Part shown: positions 1 through 7,030 of the stretch, one piece after another
How positions within the stretch are numbered: the stretch's first letter is position 1
How the letters are laid out: each line of letters begins with the position of its first letter
Assembly (NCBI GenBank): GCA_023432985.1
Contig: JAEZEQ010000020.1
Span: 1-64,000, forward strand
DNA: 64,000 bases
Source of the DNA: Bacteroidota bacterium
GTDB lineage: Bacteria; Bacteroidota; Bacteroidia; CAIKAF01
Reading direction: 5' to 3'
Notes under the pieces: generated by a model
What the model was told of the DNA's origin: nothing
The model's database searches: none
The model's input: only the letters and a program-made list of their open reading frames with translations
Program-made: the position numbers and the translations under genes

Positions 1-288
1 CAGGATAAAGAAAGAGATATTAAAACATGGTATGGGTTGCTGGGTTTGGCAAAAATGAAAAAGATTTGTTATGCCGCTTTTGTCCTTTCGCTATGCTTAA
101 TGTGGATTTTATATTTTTCACAGTATATAAGTCTCCCCGCCGCTATAAGCTTCAGCATAGGAATGGGATGCTCGGCCCTGGCTTTGCATTATACACACGA
201 AGAGCGCAGCGATTTTTGGTACGATGCCCTGATCGACGGCAGTATTTTTATCCCATCCATCCTTTTGGCTTTAAGTGGAATTAACTAA
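1..288 (+). CDS. UbiA-type prenyltransferase, C-terminal fragment (partial)
   Basis: The reading frame is open from the first base of the window and ends at 288, so the N-terminal part lies outside. The visible piece opens with QDKERDIKT, which looks like the second aspartate-rich motif (DxxxD) that binds Mg-diphosphate in UbiA-family membrane prenyltransferases. Three hydrophobic stretches follow, as expected for the last helices of this polytopic family. The enzyme would transfer a prenyl chain to an acceptor in the inner membrane; which acceptor (quinone, heme or glycerol phosphate) cannot be told from this fragment. A TTG at 37 could be taken as a start, but coding sequence continues upstream of it. 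The family call rests on one motif and topology, so it is moderate. Confidence 0.55.
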   Translation, partial: QDKERDIKTWYGLLGLAKMKKICYAAFVLSLCLMWILYFSQYISLPAAISFSIGMGCSALALHYTHEERSDFWYDALIDGSIFIPSILLALSGIN

Positions 289-372
289 AACAGAGATTAT
301 TGATAATCGACTGTTGATACTTTGCTATAAAGTGCAAAGCAGGTAGTATTTGAATGGTTATCTTCGTATTGC

Positions 373-1287
373 ATGAAAACATCCGAATTAAATGCCTTAA
401 TCAGTTTGCTCGACGACACGGATGAGCGCATATTGGAAAATGTAAGAACCAAACTTTTATCCTTGGGCCCTAAGGTAATTCCTGCCCTGGAAAGCGTTTG
501 GGAAAAATCTTTCCATATCGAATTGCAATATAAAATTGAAGACATCATACATCGCATTCAATTGGCCGATAGTAGTCAAAAATTACGTCAATGGGTTCAG
601 GATGGTGCCGAAAATTTACTGGAAGGGATAATCTTGGTGGCAAAATGTCAATATCCGGATTTGGAAGAAGATAAAATTCACCAGTTTATGGAAAGGCTGA
701 AGAAGGATATATGGATGGAAATTAACCATTCGCAAACAGCATTAGAAAAATGTCGGGTTATAAATCAGGTCTTCTTTAATATATACGGATTCTCGGCCAA
801 TACGGCTCATTATCAGGCACCGGAAAACAACTATATCAACAAAGTTATAGAGTCCAAAAAAGGCAATGCGGTGAGTCTGGCCGCCATTTATGCCATAGTA
901 GCTCAGGAATTGGATTTGCCGGTTTACGGAGTAAATTTGCCCGAACATTTTATACTTTGCTGGGTAGACGATAGCGAAATAGGACGTATGATGAGCAGCA
1001 ATAAAGGTCCAAATGTTTTTTTCTATATCAACCCCCTCAATAAAGGCGCCATTTTCAGTCGCCGCGAAATAGACCAGTTTCTCATTCGGGGCGGAATAAA
1101 ACCACAGGCCATGTATTATGAGCCAACGCCCAATTTTTCCATTATCATACGCATGCTTACCAATATTATCTCTTATTATCAAAAGGAAGGCAGGCAAGAA
1201 AAAGCAGAGGAATTATCCGAATTAAGAAATCAGGTTCGAGAAGAGATCGAAAAAATGACCCAACAAAAAAGGTCTGAAGAAAATTAA
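373..1287 (+). CDS. SirB1/transglutaminase-like family protein
   Basis: A 304-aa soluble protein. The N-terminal ~80 residues are helical and resemble a HEAT/ARM-like leader, and the middle holds the Transglut_core2 (SirB1) signature: KKGNAVSLAAIYAIVAQ near residues 160-176, then GVNLPEHFIL near 188-197. SirB1 relatives keep a transglutaminase-like fold but usually lack the catalytic cysteine, and no Cys is seen at the expected helix start here. The role is unknown; related proteins are annotated as regulators or scaffolds. The C-terminus is highly charged (EKAEELSEL onward). It precedes sufE with a 46-bp gap that carries a separate promoter box, so it is probably not in the suf unit. The ATG at 373 is the only plausible start. 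Confidence 0.7.
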   Translation: MKTSELNALISLLDDTDERILENVRTKLLSLGPKVIPALESVWEKSFHIELQYKIEDIIHRIQLADSSQKLRQWVQDGAENLLEGIILVAKCQYPDLEEDKIHQFMERLKKDIWMEINHSQTALEKCRVINQVFFNIYGFSANTAHYQAPENNYINKVIESKKGNAVSLAAIYAIVAQELDLPVYGVNLPEHFILCWVDDSEIGRMMSSNKGPNVFFYINPLNKGAIFSRREIDQFLIRGGIKPQAMYYEPTPNFSIIIRMLTNIISYYQKEGRQEKAEELSELRNQVREEIEKMTQQKRSEEN

Positions 1288-1321
1288 TCATTTAGAATTA
1301 TTCTAAATAAGCAGGCTTTTG

Positions 1322-1329
1322 TATATTTG
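1322..1329 (+). promoter_or_regulatory. Bacteroidota -7 box (TATATTTG) for sufE
   Basis: A perfect TAnnTTTG box lies 4 bp before the sufE ATG at 1334. In Bacteroidota transcription normally begins several bases after this box, so the mRNA would start at or next to the start codon and be nearly leaderless. No clear -33 TTG is seen at the usual distance. Confidence 0.55.
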
Positions 1330-1333
1330 CACC

Positions 1334-1753
1334 ATGCAAAGCATTTCGCAGATAGAATCTGAAATAATAGAGGAGTTTGAATTATTCGACGACTGGATGG
1401 ATAAATACGAACACATCATAGATTTGGGGCGTAGTTTAGCTCCTATAGACGAGCAATTCAAAATAGATTCGAACCTAATAAAAGGCTGTCAGAGTCGTGT
1501 TTGGGTTCATGCCGAAAAGAAGGGCGATAATGTGTATTATACAGCCGACAGCGATGCCATAATAACCAAGGGCATAGTGGCATTGTTGGTGCGTGTTTTA
1601 TCCGGACAAAAAGCGGAGGATATTGCGCAAGCGCCTTTGCATTTTATTGAAAAAATCGGATTAAAAGAGCATTTAACTCCAACCCGAAGCAACGGACTTT
1701 TAAGTATGATTAAACAAATGAAAGCTTATGCTCAACTTATTACAAAATCTTAA
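1334..1753 (+). CDS. sufE: SufE family cysteine desulfuration protein
   Basis: A 139-aa protein matching SufE in length and sequence: DDWMDKYEHIIDLGR near the N-terminus, then LIKGCQSRVWV, whose Cys is the sulfur-accepting residue in SufE. SufE takes persulfide sulfur from the SufS desulfurase and passes it to the SufBCD scaffold for Fe-S cluster assembly in the cytoplasm. I chose the ATG at 1334 over an upstream TTG at 1319 because the encoded protein then begins at the family N-terminus and because the promoter box covers the upstream candidate. sufT follows after 10 bp, so the two are probably co-transcribed. SufS and SufBCD are not in this window. Confidence 0.92.
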   Translation: MQSISQIESEIIEEFELFDDWMDKYEHIIDLGRSLAPIDEQFKIDSNLIKGCQSRVWVHAEKKGDNVYYTADSDAIITKGIVALLVRVLSGQKAEDIAQAPLHFIEKIGLKEHLTPTRSNGLLSMIKQMKAYAQLITKS

Positions 1754-1763
1754 ATCGAAAAAG

Positions 1764-2075
1764 ATGAAACCATACGAATTGGAAGAGCTTATTGTAAACC
1801 AAATAAAAACCATTTATGATCCGGAGATTCCGGTGGATATATACGAATTGGGGCTTATTTACGAGATTAGTGTCAACGAGGATTACGAGGTGGTGGTTAC
1901 AATGACCCTGACCACGCCAAACTGTCCTTCGGCCGAGGAGATTCCTCGTGAAGTGGAAGAAAAAGTATCCTTAATAGAAGAAGTGAAAAAATGCGACGTA
2001 GTGCTCACCTTTGATCCGCCATGGGATAAAGATATGATGAGTGAAGAGGCGCAATTGGAATTAGGCTTTTTATAA
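1764..2075 (+). CDS. sufT: SufT / MIP18-family (DUF59) Fe-S maturation protein
   Basis: A 103-aa DUF59 protein with the hallmark YDPEIPVDIYELGLIYEI near residues 14-31 and TLTTPNCPSAEEIP, including the conserved Cys. These proteins act as accessory factors in Fe-S cluster delivery, and SufT forms often sit in suf operons. An ATG at 1728 lies inside sufE; the ATG at 1764 gives the normal family N-terminus and a 10-bp gap, so I prefer it. The stop codon overlaps the ATG of the next gene by one base (TAATG), which suggests translational coupling. Confidence 0.88.
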   Translation: MKPYELEELIVNQIKTIYDPEIPVDIYELGLIYEISVNEDYEVVVTMTLTTPNCPSAEEIPREVEEKVSLIEEVKKCDVVLTFDPPWDKDMMSEEAQLELGFL

Positions 2076-2584
2076 TGGAAACAGAAATAATTCGGAACAA
2101 AGTCAGCGAAAGCGGCATTATAACCATAGACATGCAGGAATTCTATGATGCCCGAAAAACGGGTAGTGTAGATTTAAACGATTTTCTGGAAGATGGTATT
2201 TTGCGCGAAAAAGTCTTCAGAGAAAAAGTGAAAGCCTGGGATAGCCGTTCATTTACAGACAAGCATATTGCATTATTTTGTTCGGAAGATGCCATAATTC
2301 AGCCATGGGCTTGGATGTTGATGGCTGAGAAACTAAAGCATGCACATATATATATGTGTAGCGAATCCGAATTGCCCACAGAAATTGTGAAGCGATATAT
2401 AGAAACGGAATTAAATCCCGAAGCATATAAAAACGAAAGAGTGGTTATAAAAGGCTGCGGAGCATCTTATATTACGGCCGCTTGTTATCTGTTGCTAAGC
2501 CAAAAATTACTTCCTGTAGTAAAAACGCTAATGTATGGAGAGCCTTGTAGTACGGTTCCTGTTTATAAGCAGCCCAAAAAGTAA
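2075..2584 (+). CDS. DUF2480 family protein
   Basis: A 169-aa cytoplasmic protein that I recognise as DUF2480, a family largely restricted to Bacteroidota. Supporting stretches are GIITIDMQEFYDARKTG near the N-terminus, the central HIALFCSEDAIIQPWAWM, RVVIKGCG, and the C-terminal LMYGEPCSTVPVYK, which is the best conserved part. No biochemical function is known to me. Its start overlaps the sufT stop, so it is the third gene of the suf-like operon; several conserved cysteines would fit a link to Fe-S metabolism, but that is inference. Confidence 0.75.
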   Translation: METEIIRNKVSESGIITIDMQEFYDARKTGSVDLNDFLEDGILREKVFREKVKAWDSRSFTDKHIALFCSEDAIIQPWAWMLMAEKLKHAHIYMCSESELPTEIVKRYIETELNPEAYKNERVVIKGCGASYITAACYLLLSQKLLPVVKTLMYGEPCSTVPVYKQPKK

Positions 2585-2586
2585 AA

Positions 2587-2976
2587 TTAATTAGACCTAT
2601 AATCGGCCTGAGTAAACATGTAAGGAGAAGTAAAAAGGCCTAATTTCAATTCGGGCTCGGGCTGAGTGTAAAACAATAAAGCCGCTTTTTCAAAAAAGAT
2701 AGAATCTGTTTTGTTTCCAAATAAAACGATAAGATTTCTTTCCCGATCTCTTTTTCTTAATTCTTGAAAAGAAGATTCCACCGTACAAGACAAGGCAAAA
2801 TTCTGATTGTATAAAAAAACACTATCGAATTCAGAAAAGAAATCCTTGCCCGGTAATTGAGCAGATATTTTCCCGTTGATGTAGTTTCTCTCGAATAGGT
2901 GCATCGTATCATTCTCGCGTTTGATCTCACAGGAATAGAAAAAAATTAAAGAAATGGTAAAGAAATTTCTGTACAT
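2587..2976 (-). CDS. Hypothetical lipoprotein (last gene of a three-lipoprotein cassette)
   Basis: A 129-aa protein starting with a lipoprotein-type signal (MYRNFFTISLIFFYSC), so the mature form would be lipid-anchored at Cys16. The rest is mixed alpha/beta without a motif that I recognise; it contains one more Cys (LSCTVESSF). The first 31 bp of the gene overlap the end of the upstream lipoprotein gene in another frame, a tight coupling. It ends 2 bp from the convergent DUF2480 gene, with no terminator between them. No function can be assigned. Confidence 0.6.
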   Translation of the reverse strand: MYRNFFTISLIFFYSCEIKRENDTMHLFERNYINGKISAQLPGKDFFSEFDSVFLYNQNFALSCTVESSFQELRKRDRERNLIVLFGNKTDSIFFEKAALLFYTQPEPELKLGLFTSPYMFTQADYRSN

Positions 2977-4019
2977 ATTATAGAGTCATTTTTTCTTTTC
3001 AGGTCATAAATTTTTTCATCTGTTTCTATAAGATTCAACCCATAATCGATTAAATTGGTTTCGCCAAGATAATTGAATCGGTCATCATAAAAAACCAAAA
3101 TCCATTCTTTAATCTTGGTATTATCTTGTTCCTTCTTTGGGAAAAATGCACGGTAAATCAGCCTATGCTTGGGTAAAACCTTAAGCCGATAATAAGACGG
3201 ATTTTCTGCATACAGGTTTCTGACCACCGAAGCGTCATACTCGCTTTGTTTGGAAAATGGAATAAATTGAAACTGTTTTTCCGTTCTGCTCCCTAAAAAA
3301 TGAGAACTACTATAATTCGACTTATATAAAAAGACAGAATCTGAATAAGGGAATGAATACAAGTAGCTGCCATTTCTCCACTCTGTTCTAAATGGCATGA
3401 ACTGCAAGCCTACCATGTTTTTTTTGTAAAAATCGGGATAATGCACGTTCATTACCGACACTTCGTTTCTGTCTGTATTCCATACTCCTTCAAGCGGGTA
3501 GGTAAAAAAAACTGAATCATTCATACTCCCGGCTAAATTGGGGAACAAAAAGAAAGTAAACTCATTGGCGGACTTAATTAAAAAGCTGAAGCCGCTATTC
3601 GTGAACAAATAAAAATGCTCATGCATAGGCAAGGCTTTCTTCATGAATTGTATTTTTTCGGAATTAAATACATGCAAAGTATCTTCGGCTAAAACGCCGT
3701 ATAATCCTAAGGAGTCGTTTATCGCAAAATCATCGCCATTTACAATATTACTATGCAAAAACTCCTCCATAATCCCGGTTTCGGGATGCAAACGAAATAT
3801 AATACCCGTTTCATTATTAAAAAAATATAGCATTCCGGAGTATGCAGATTGAATAGCGGATTGTATTGGTGGTAAGGCAAGTCCGGAGTCTATACTAATT
3901 GGGAAAGCTTTTCCTCTCTCAATTACAAGTATTTTGACGGCTTCCGTTTTGCGATTAGCACATGACCAAGCAATACAGAAAACAGATAAAATAAGTATAC
4001 TAATGCATGTCTTTCTCAT
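2946..4019 (-). CDS. Lipoprotein, probable beta-propeller (DUF4221-like)
   Basis: A 357-aa lipoprotein: signal peptide with lipobox IAWSC, then about 335 residues of beta-rich sequence with short recurring strands (MLYFFNNETGIIFRLHP, LYGVLAEDTLHVFN, YLYSFPYSDSVFLYK). The architecture and the FPISIDSGLALPP opening resemble DUF4221 / six-bladed beta-propeller lipoproteins of Bacteroidota, whose function is not established. It sits between two other lipoprotein genes and overlaps both (20 bp upstream, 31 bp downstream), so the three are made from one mRNA. The family assignment is by overall look only. Confidence 0.6.
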   Translation of the reverse strand: MRKTCISILILSVFCIAWSCANRKTEAVKILVIERGKAFPISIDSGLALPPIQSAIQSAYSGMLYFFNNETGIIFRLHPETGIMEEFLHSNIVNGDDFAINDSLGLYGVLAEDTLHVFNSEKIQFMKKALPMHEHFYLFTNSGFSFLIKSANEFTFFLFPNLAGSMNDSVFFTYPLEGVWNTDRNEVSVMNVHYPDFYKKNMVGLQFMPFRTEWRNGSYLYSFPYSDSVFLYKSNYSSSHFLGSRTEKQFQFIPFSKQSEYDASVVRNLYAENPSYYRLKVLPKHRLIYRAFFPKKEQDNTKIKEWILVFYDDRFNYLGETNLIDYGLNLIETDEKIYDLKRKNDSIICTEISLPFL

Positions 4020-4362
4020 AATAGCCCAATCGAATTAAACTATCTCTTGAAGATTCCAGACTCCACAACGCATTAAATTCATCTACTGTTCGCCCCAATA
4101 CGCTCTTATTTGCAGTTCTACACTTACAAGTGATTCCTATTCTACAGTTCCCTGTTGGAGTTCCGCACCTTTCACCCCAACACAAAACATTATCGAACTC
4201 ATCAAAAATAATGCAGGCAATATTACCCGGTATAGGCTTGTCTTTTTCAATCATACTATATATTTCCTCATTCATTGTCTCATGATTTAGAATCTCCTCT
4301 TTTTCACAACCAAACCAGAGGAAAAGGCTACATACAATAGATATTAAATGATATTTATTCAT
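4000..4362 (-). CDS. Small cysteine-rich lipoprotein (first gene of the cassette)
   Basis: A 120-aa protein with a clear lipoprotein signal (lipobox LWFGC, Cys19). The mature part holds a dense Cys cluster, VLCWGERCGTPTGNCR followed by IGITCKC, giving five cysteines within about 25 residues, which suggests a disulfide-bonded knot or a metal site. I do not recognise the family. In some Bacteroidota, short Cys-containing exported peptides (for example NVEALA proteins) are encoded beside beta-propeller proteins. This gene has the same type of neighbour but lacks that signature. Its last 20 bp overlap the following gene. Confidence 0.6.
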   Translation of the reverse strand: MNKYHLISIVCSLFLWFGCEKEEILNHETMNEEIYSMIEKDKPIPGNIACIIFDEFDNVLCWGERCGTPTGNCRIGITCKCRTANKSVLGRTVDEFNALWSLESSRDSLIRLGYYEKDMH

Positions 4363-4901
4363 AATGAAATAGTTTTTTCAAAGTAAAAAAAAAAAAACAC
4401 TCTTGCAAAGTATTATGAACATTTTTAATGAATTATCATCGCAAAATAGAAAGAGGCGCTAGTATTTTAAATCATGCCCAAAATACTACAATCATCTAAC
4501 CTTATGATTTTCGGTAACTCCCTACGAAATCGGGTTCATTATTCCTCTAATGACAGATTATGGAGGCATTAATTAAGGCTTATTCTTTAAGCTGTCTCCA
4601 CACTCTCCTTAAAATCTGCCTGCAAGAATACCGGCATCACTACAAATGAACCATTAGAGATACAAATAAAAAGACAATTATCAGGTACTGCATTGTTCAA
4701 TTTCGATGCATTCTCAAATTCCATCAAAGCAATTTTTCACTTCGGATACTAGGGTCATGAACAATTATGCAATCCGTGCATTAGCGAATATAAAATCACT
4801 CAATCGCCATAATACCCTTATAATATAGCACTTTTCAAAAATCCGGATAAAAAAATATCTGTTAATTTTCATTGCACTATCAGACAAAAGAAAATTAGTT
4901 G

Positions 4902-4909
4902 TATATTTG
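4902..4909 (+). promoter_or_regulatory. -7 box (TATATTTG) for the DEAD-box helicase
   Basis: A perfect TAnnTTTG box 113 bp before the helicase ATG. Transcription from it would give an untranslated leader of about 105-110 nt, unusually long for this window, carrying the hairpin at 4980-5001. No well-placed -33 TTG is visible. Confidence 0.5.
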
Positions 4910-4979
4910 TGTGCTTCTAATGAAGAAGGTCCGGTTGAAATTTCAAATTAAAAAATCTAAGGTATCGTTTTCATAGCAG

Positions 4980-5001
4980 TAAACAGGCAATTTCCTGTTT
5001 A
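4980..5001 (+). promoter_or_regulatory. Leader hairpin before the DEAD-box helicase
   Basis: TAAACAGG (4980-4987) and CCTGTTTA (4994-5001) form a perfect 8-bp stem with a 6-nt loop, ending 21 nt before the start codon. No U-tract follows, so it is not a terminator. A stem this close to the start could modulate translation, for example with temperature; that is inference. Confidence 0.5.
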
Positions 5002-5022
5002 ATAAGAACGAATACAAATAGA

Positions 5023-6138
5023 ATGACATTTACCCAATTAGGGTTTTCGGACCCGATACTCAAGGCACTTGAGTCCATAAATTACCAGACCCCCACTCCC
5101 ATTCAGCTTGAGTCTATACCCATCATTAAAGAAGGAAATGATCTATTTGGTTGTGCGCAAACGGGGACCGGTAAAACTGCAGCATTTTCATTACCTATAA
5201 TAGAAAACCTGATTCAAAGGGAAGCCACTCGGGGCATTAAAGCCTTAATTTTGGCTCCAACGCGCGAATTGGCTGCACAGATAGGTGATAATATTCAGGC
5301 CTACAGTAAACATACAAATATTAAAACGGTAACCATATTTGGAGGCGTTTCACAGGTAAACCAGATTAAAGCCATGAGACATGGCTGCGATATTCTGGTA
5401 GCTACTCCCGGACGTTTGCTCGATTTTCTGGGGCAAAATCTGATTAGTCTGCGCTCTATAGAATTCTTTATTTTGGATGAAGCCGATCGTATGTTAGATA
5501 TGGGTTTTATTCACGATATTAAAAAGATAATAAAGTTATTGCCTACCAAAAGACAATCTTTATTTTTCTCGGCAACAGCTGCTGATCCCATTATGGAATT
5601 GGCGAATAAAATTTTGGTGAATCCCAAAAAAGTAGCCGTAACACCGGTTTCTACACCGGCTGAAGTGGTGAATCAGTCTGTTTTCTATGTAAAAAAAGAA
5701 GACAAAAGACAATTATTAAAATCCCTGATAGAAACACAAAATATAGAACACGCACTAGTTTTCACACGGACCAAACATGGAGCCGATCGGGTTGCCCGCG
5801 ATTTGTCAAAAGCCGGAATAAAAGCCGAGGCCATACATGGCAATAAATCTCAAAGCGCTCGCGAGAAAGCATTGAACGGTTTTAAAAATAGAAATATCAG
5901 AGTATTGGTTGCAACGGATATTGCAGCCAGAGGAATTGATGTAGACAAATTAAGTCATGTCATCAATTTCGAAATTCCCGAAGTTCCCGAAACTTATGTA
6001 CACCGTATTGGGCGTACCGGAAGAGCGGGTAATTCAGGTATTGCCTACTCATTCTGTACAGAGGATGAGAAAACCTATCTGAAAGGAATCAACAAACTGC
6101 TTAAAAAACCAATTAAAGAAGCAGTTGAATTAATTTAG
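5023..6138 (+). CDS. rhlE: DEAD-box ATP-dependent RNA helicase, RhlE type
   Basis: A 371-aa helicase core with all motifs in order: Q motif (GF..PTPIQLESIP, residues 7-33), Walker A AQTGTGKT (45-52), PTRELAAQI, TPGRLLDF, DEADRMLDMGF, SAT, then domain 2 with ALVFTRTKHGAD, VATDIAARGIDVD and HRIGRTGRAG. The C-terminal tail is very short, as in compact RhlE-like enzymes. It unwinds RNA duplexes in ribosome assembly or mRNA decay. The next gene encodes a cold-shock protein, and both have leader hairpins, which suggests a cold-response pair. RhlE is preferred over DeaD/CsdA because no C-terminal RNA-binding extension is present. Confidence 0.9.
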   Translation: MTFTQLGFSDPILKALESINYQTPTPIQLESIPIIKEGNDLFGCAQTGTGKTAAFSLPIIENLIQREATRGIKALILAPTRELAAQIGDNIQAYSKHTNIKTVTIFGGVSQVNQIKAMRHGCDILVATPGRLLDFLGQNLISLRSIEFFILDEADRMLDMGFIHDIKKIIKLLPTKRQSLFFSATAADPIMELANKILVNPKKVAVTPVSTPAEVVNQSVFYVKKEDKRQLLKSLIETQNIEHALVFTRTKHGADRVARDLSKAGIKAEAIHGNKSQSAREKALNGFKNRNIRVLVATDIAARGIDVDKLSHVINFEIPEVPETYVHRIGRTGRAGNSGIAYSFCTEDEKTYLKGINKLLKKPIKEAVELI

Positions 6139-6163
6139 TACATTTATAATTAATATAGTAACC

Positions 6164-6179
6164 GATAGAGAGATCTATC
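6164..6179 (+). promoter_or_regulatory. Short tetraloop hairpin in the leader of the cold-shock gene
   Basis: GATAGA (6164-6169) pairs with TCTATC (6174-6179) around a GAGA loop, which fits the stable GNRA class. It ends 16 nt before the ATG at 6196, just upstream of a purine-rich stretch (AAAAAAAGAG) that may serve as the ribosome-binding region. It may affect mRNA stability or translation of the cold-shock gene. Confidence 0.45.
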
Positions 6180-6195
6180 ACAAAAAAAGAGTAAA

Positions 6196-6384
6196 ATGAA
6201 AACAGGAACCGTAAAATTCTTCAATGATGAAAAAGGATTCGGATTTATCAAAGAAGACGGAGGAGAAGACATTTTTGTTCACGCAAAAGGTCTTATTGAT
6301 CAAATTAATGAAAATGATAAAGTAAGCTTCGACGTACAGCAAGGCAAAAAAGGCCTTAACGCTGTGAACGTAAAGCTTGCCTAA
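6196..6384 (+). CDS. Cold-shock domain protein (CspA family)
   Basis: A 62-aa single cold-shock domain. RNP1 (KGFGFI, residues 13-18) and RNP2 (DIFVHAK, near 25-31) are intact. It starts MKTGTVKFFNDEKG, the standard family opening. Proteins of this kind bind single-stranded RNA and DNA as chaperones and are often induced by cold or on entry to growth. It follows the RhlE gene by 57 bp and is closed by a strong terminator. It is slightly shorter than E. coli CspA (70 aa), which is normal in Bacteroidota. Confidence 0.95.
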   Translation: MKTGTVKFFNDEKGFGFIKEDGGEDIFVHAKGLIDQINENDKVSFDVQQGKKGLNAVNVKLA

Positions 6385-6401
6385 CATAGAAAATAGTTTG
6401 G

Positions 6402-6431
6402 AAAACCGCCCCACAAGGCGGTTTTTTTTAT
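6402..6431 (+). terminator. Rho-independent terminator after the cold-shock gene
   Basis: AAAACCGCC (6402-6410) and GGCGGTTTT (6417-6425) form a GC-rich stem with a 6-nt loop, followed directly by a T run. Confidence 0.9.
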
Positions 6432-6476
6432 TTTTTATATATTGCGGAAATTACAAACCTTAAAATTCAAATAATT

Positions 6477-6941
6477 ATGAAAAAATTACTTCTTGGAACA
6501 TTAGTTTCGGCATTCATTGTTACCGGATGCGACACTGTGGTCTCCTCTGAACAATTGATCCTAAACAAAAGTGGCAAAACCCTGCAAATGCGCACCAAGC
6601 TAAAACCATGCTGCGGCAAGGCCTTTATTCCGAACTTCAATAACTCTACCCTTGTAGACAGTATGCATATCGACTCACTTACTTTTATGACGACTCTGTT
6701 CTTCAGCCTACCAAACGAAGAATCAATCCTAATTCAAGAATTTCGCACCTACGCCAATAATAAAAAATACAATCCTTCTTTCAGTAATCTAGTCCATGAT
6801 TCCAATTTAGAAATAAGCATAGACGGGCATACCCTGCATAAAGATTATACAAAAGAACCAAATTGGCGGTATGAAGCCAAAGGGCGACAATTGAATCAAA
6901 AATGGTATTTCGAAATATATCCACAGGATATAACGCCGTAA
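6477..6941 (+). CDS. Hypothetical lipoprotein
   Basis: A 154-aa protein with a lipoprotein signal (lipobox VTGC, Cys18). The mature part has an adjacent-cysteine motif, KPCCGKAF near residues 43-50, and then mixed beta sequence with no family that I recognise. It is flanked by terminators on both sides (6402-6431 and 6954-6983), so it is transcribed alone; no clear promoter box was found between 6432 and 6476. The ATG at 6477 gives the complete signal peptide. Confidence 0.65.
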   Translation: MKKLLLGTLVSAFIVTGCDTVVSSEQLILNKSGKTLQMRTKLKPCCGKAFIPNFNNSTLVDSMHIDSLTFMTTLFFSLPNEESILIQEFRTYANNKKYNPSFSNLVHDSNLEISIDGHTLHKDYTKEPNWRYEAKGRQLNQKWYFEIYPQDITP

Positions 6942-6953
6942 AAAAAATAAAAG

Positions 6954-6983
6954 AATGCATAGAATTACTCTATGCATTTTTTA
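6954..6983 (+). terminator. Rho-independent terminator
   Basis: AATGCATAGA (6954-6963) and TCTATGCATT (6969-6978) form a perfect 10-bp stem with a 5-nt loop, followed by six Ts. It closes the lipoprotein gene ending at 6941. Confidence 0.85.
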
Positions 6984-7030
6984 TTTCTTCTCTTACCTTT
7001 AGCCCCTTATCCATTTTAATTTATTTCAAA

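Larger units (their letters stand above)
4363..5022. other. Gene-free stretch of about 660 bp
   Basis: No open frame of protein-like composition was found on either strand. It contains a 12-A run (4385-4396), a pair of distant 8-bp inverted repeats (CTCTAATG near 4545 and CATTAGAG near 4649), and in its last 120 bp the promoter box and leader hairpin of the helicase gene. The middle part (about 4440-4860) looks like unconstrained AT-rich sequence or a decayed gene. Confidence 0.6.

Noticed and set aside
742..1197. A 151-codon frame antisense to the SirB1-like gene
   Set aside because: It has no homology-like features and is fully covered by the plus-strand gene with normal protein composition.
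4385..4396. A-run as a terminator T-tract
   Set aside because: No stem-loop precedes it on the minus strand, and it lies upstream, not downstream, of the lipoprotein genes.
6902..7030. Upstream extension of the M1 peptidase
   Set aside because: It overlaps the preceding lipoprotein gene and its terminator, and it would bury the signal peptide.
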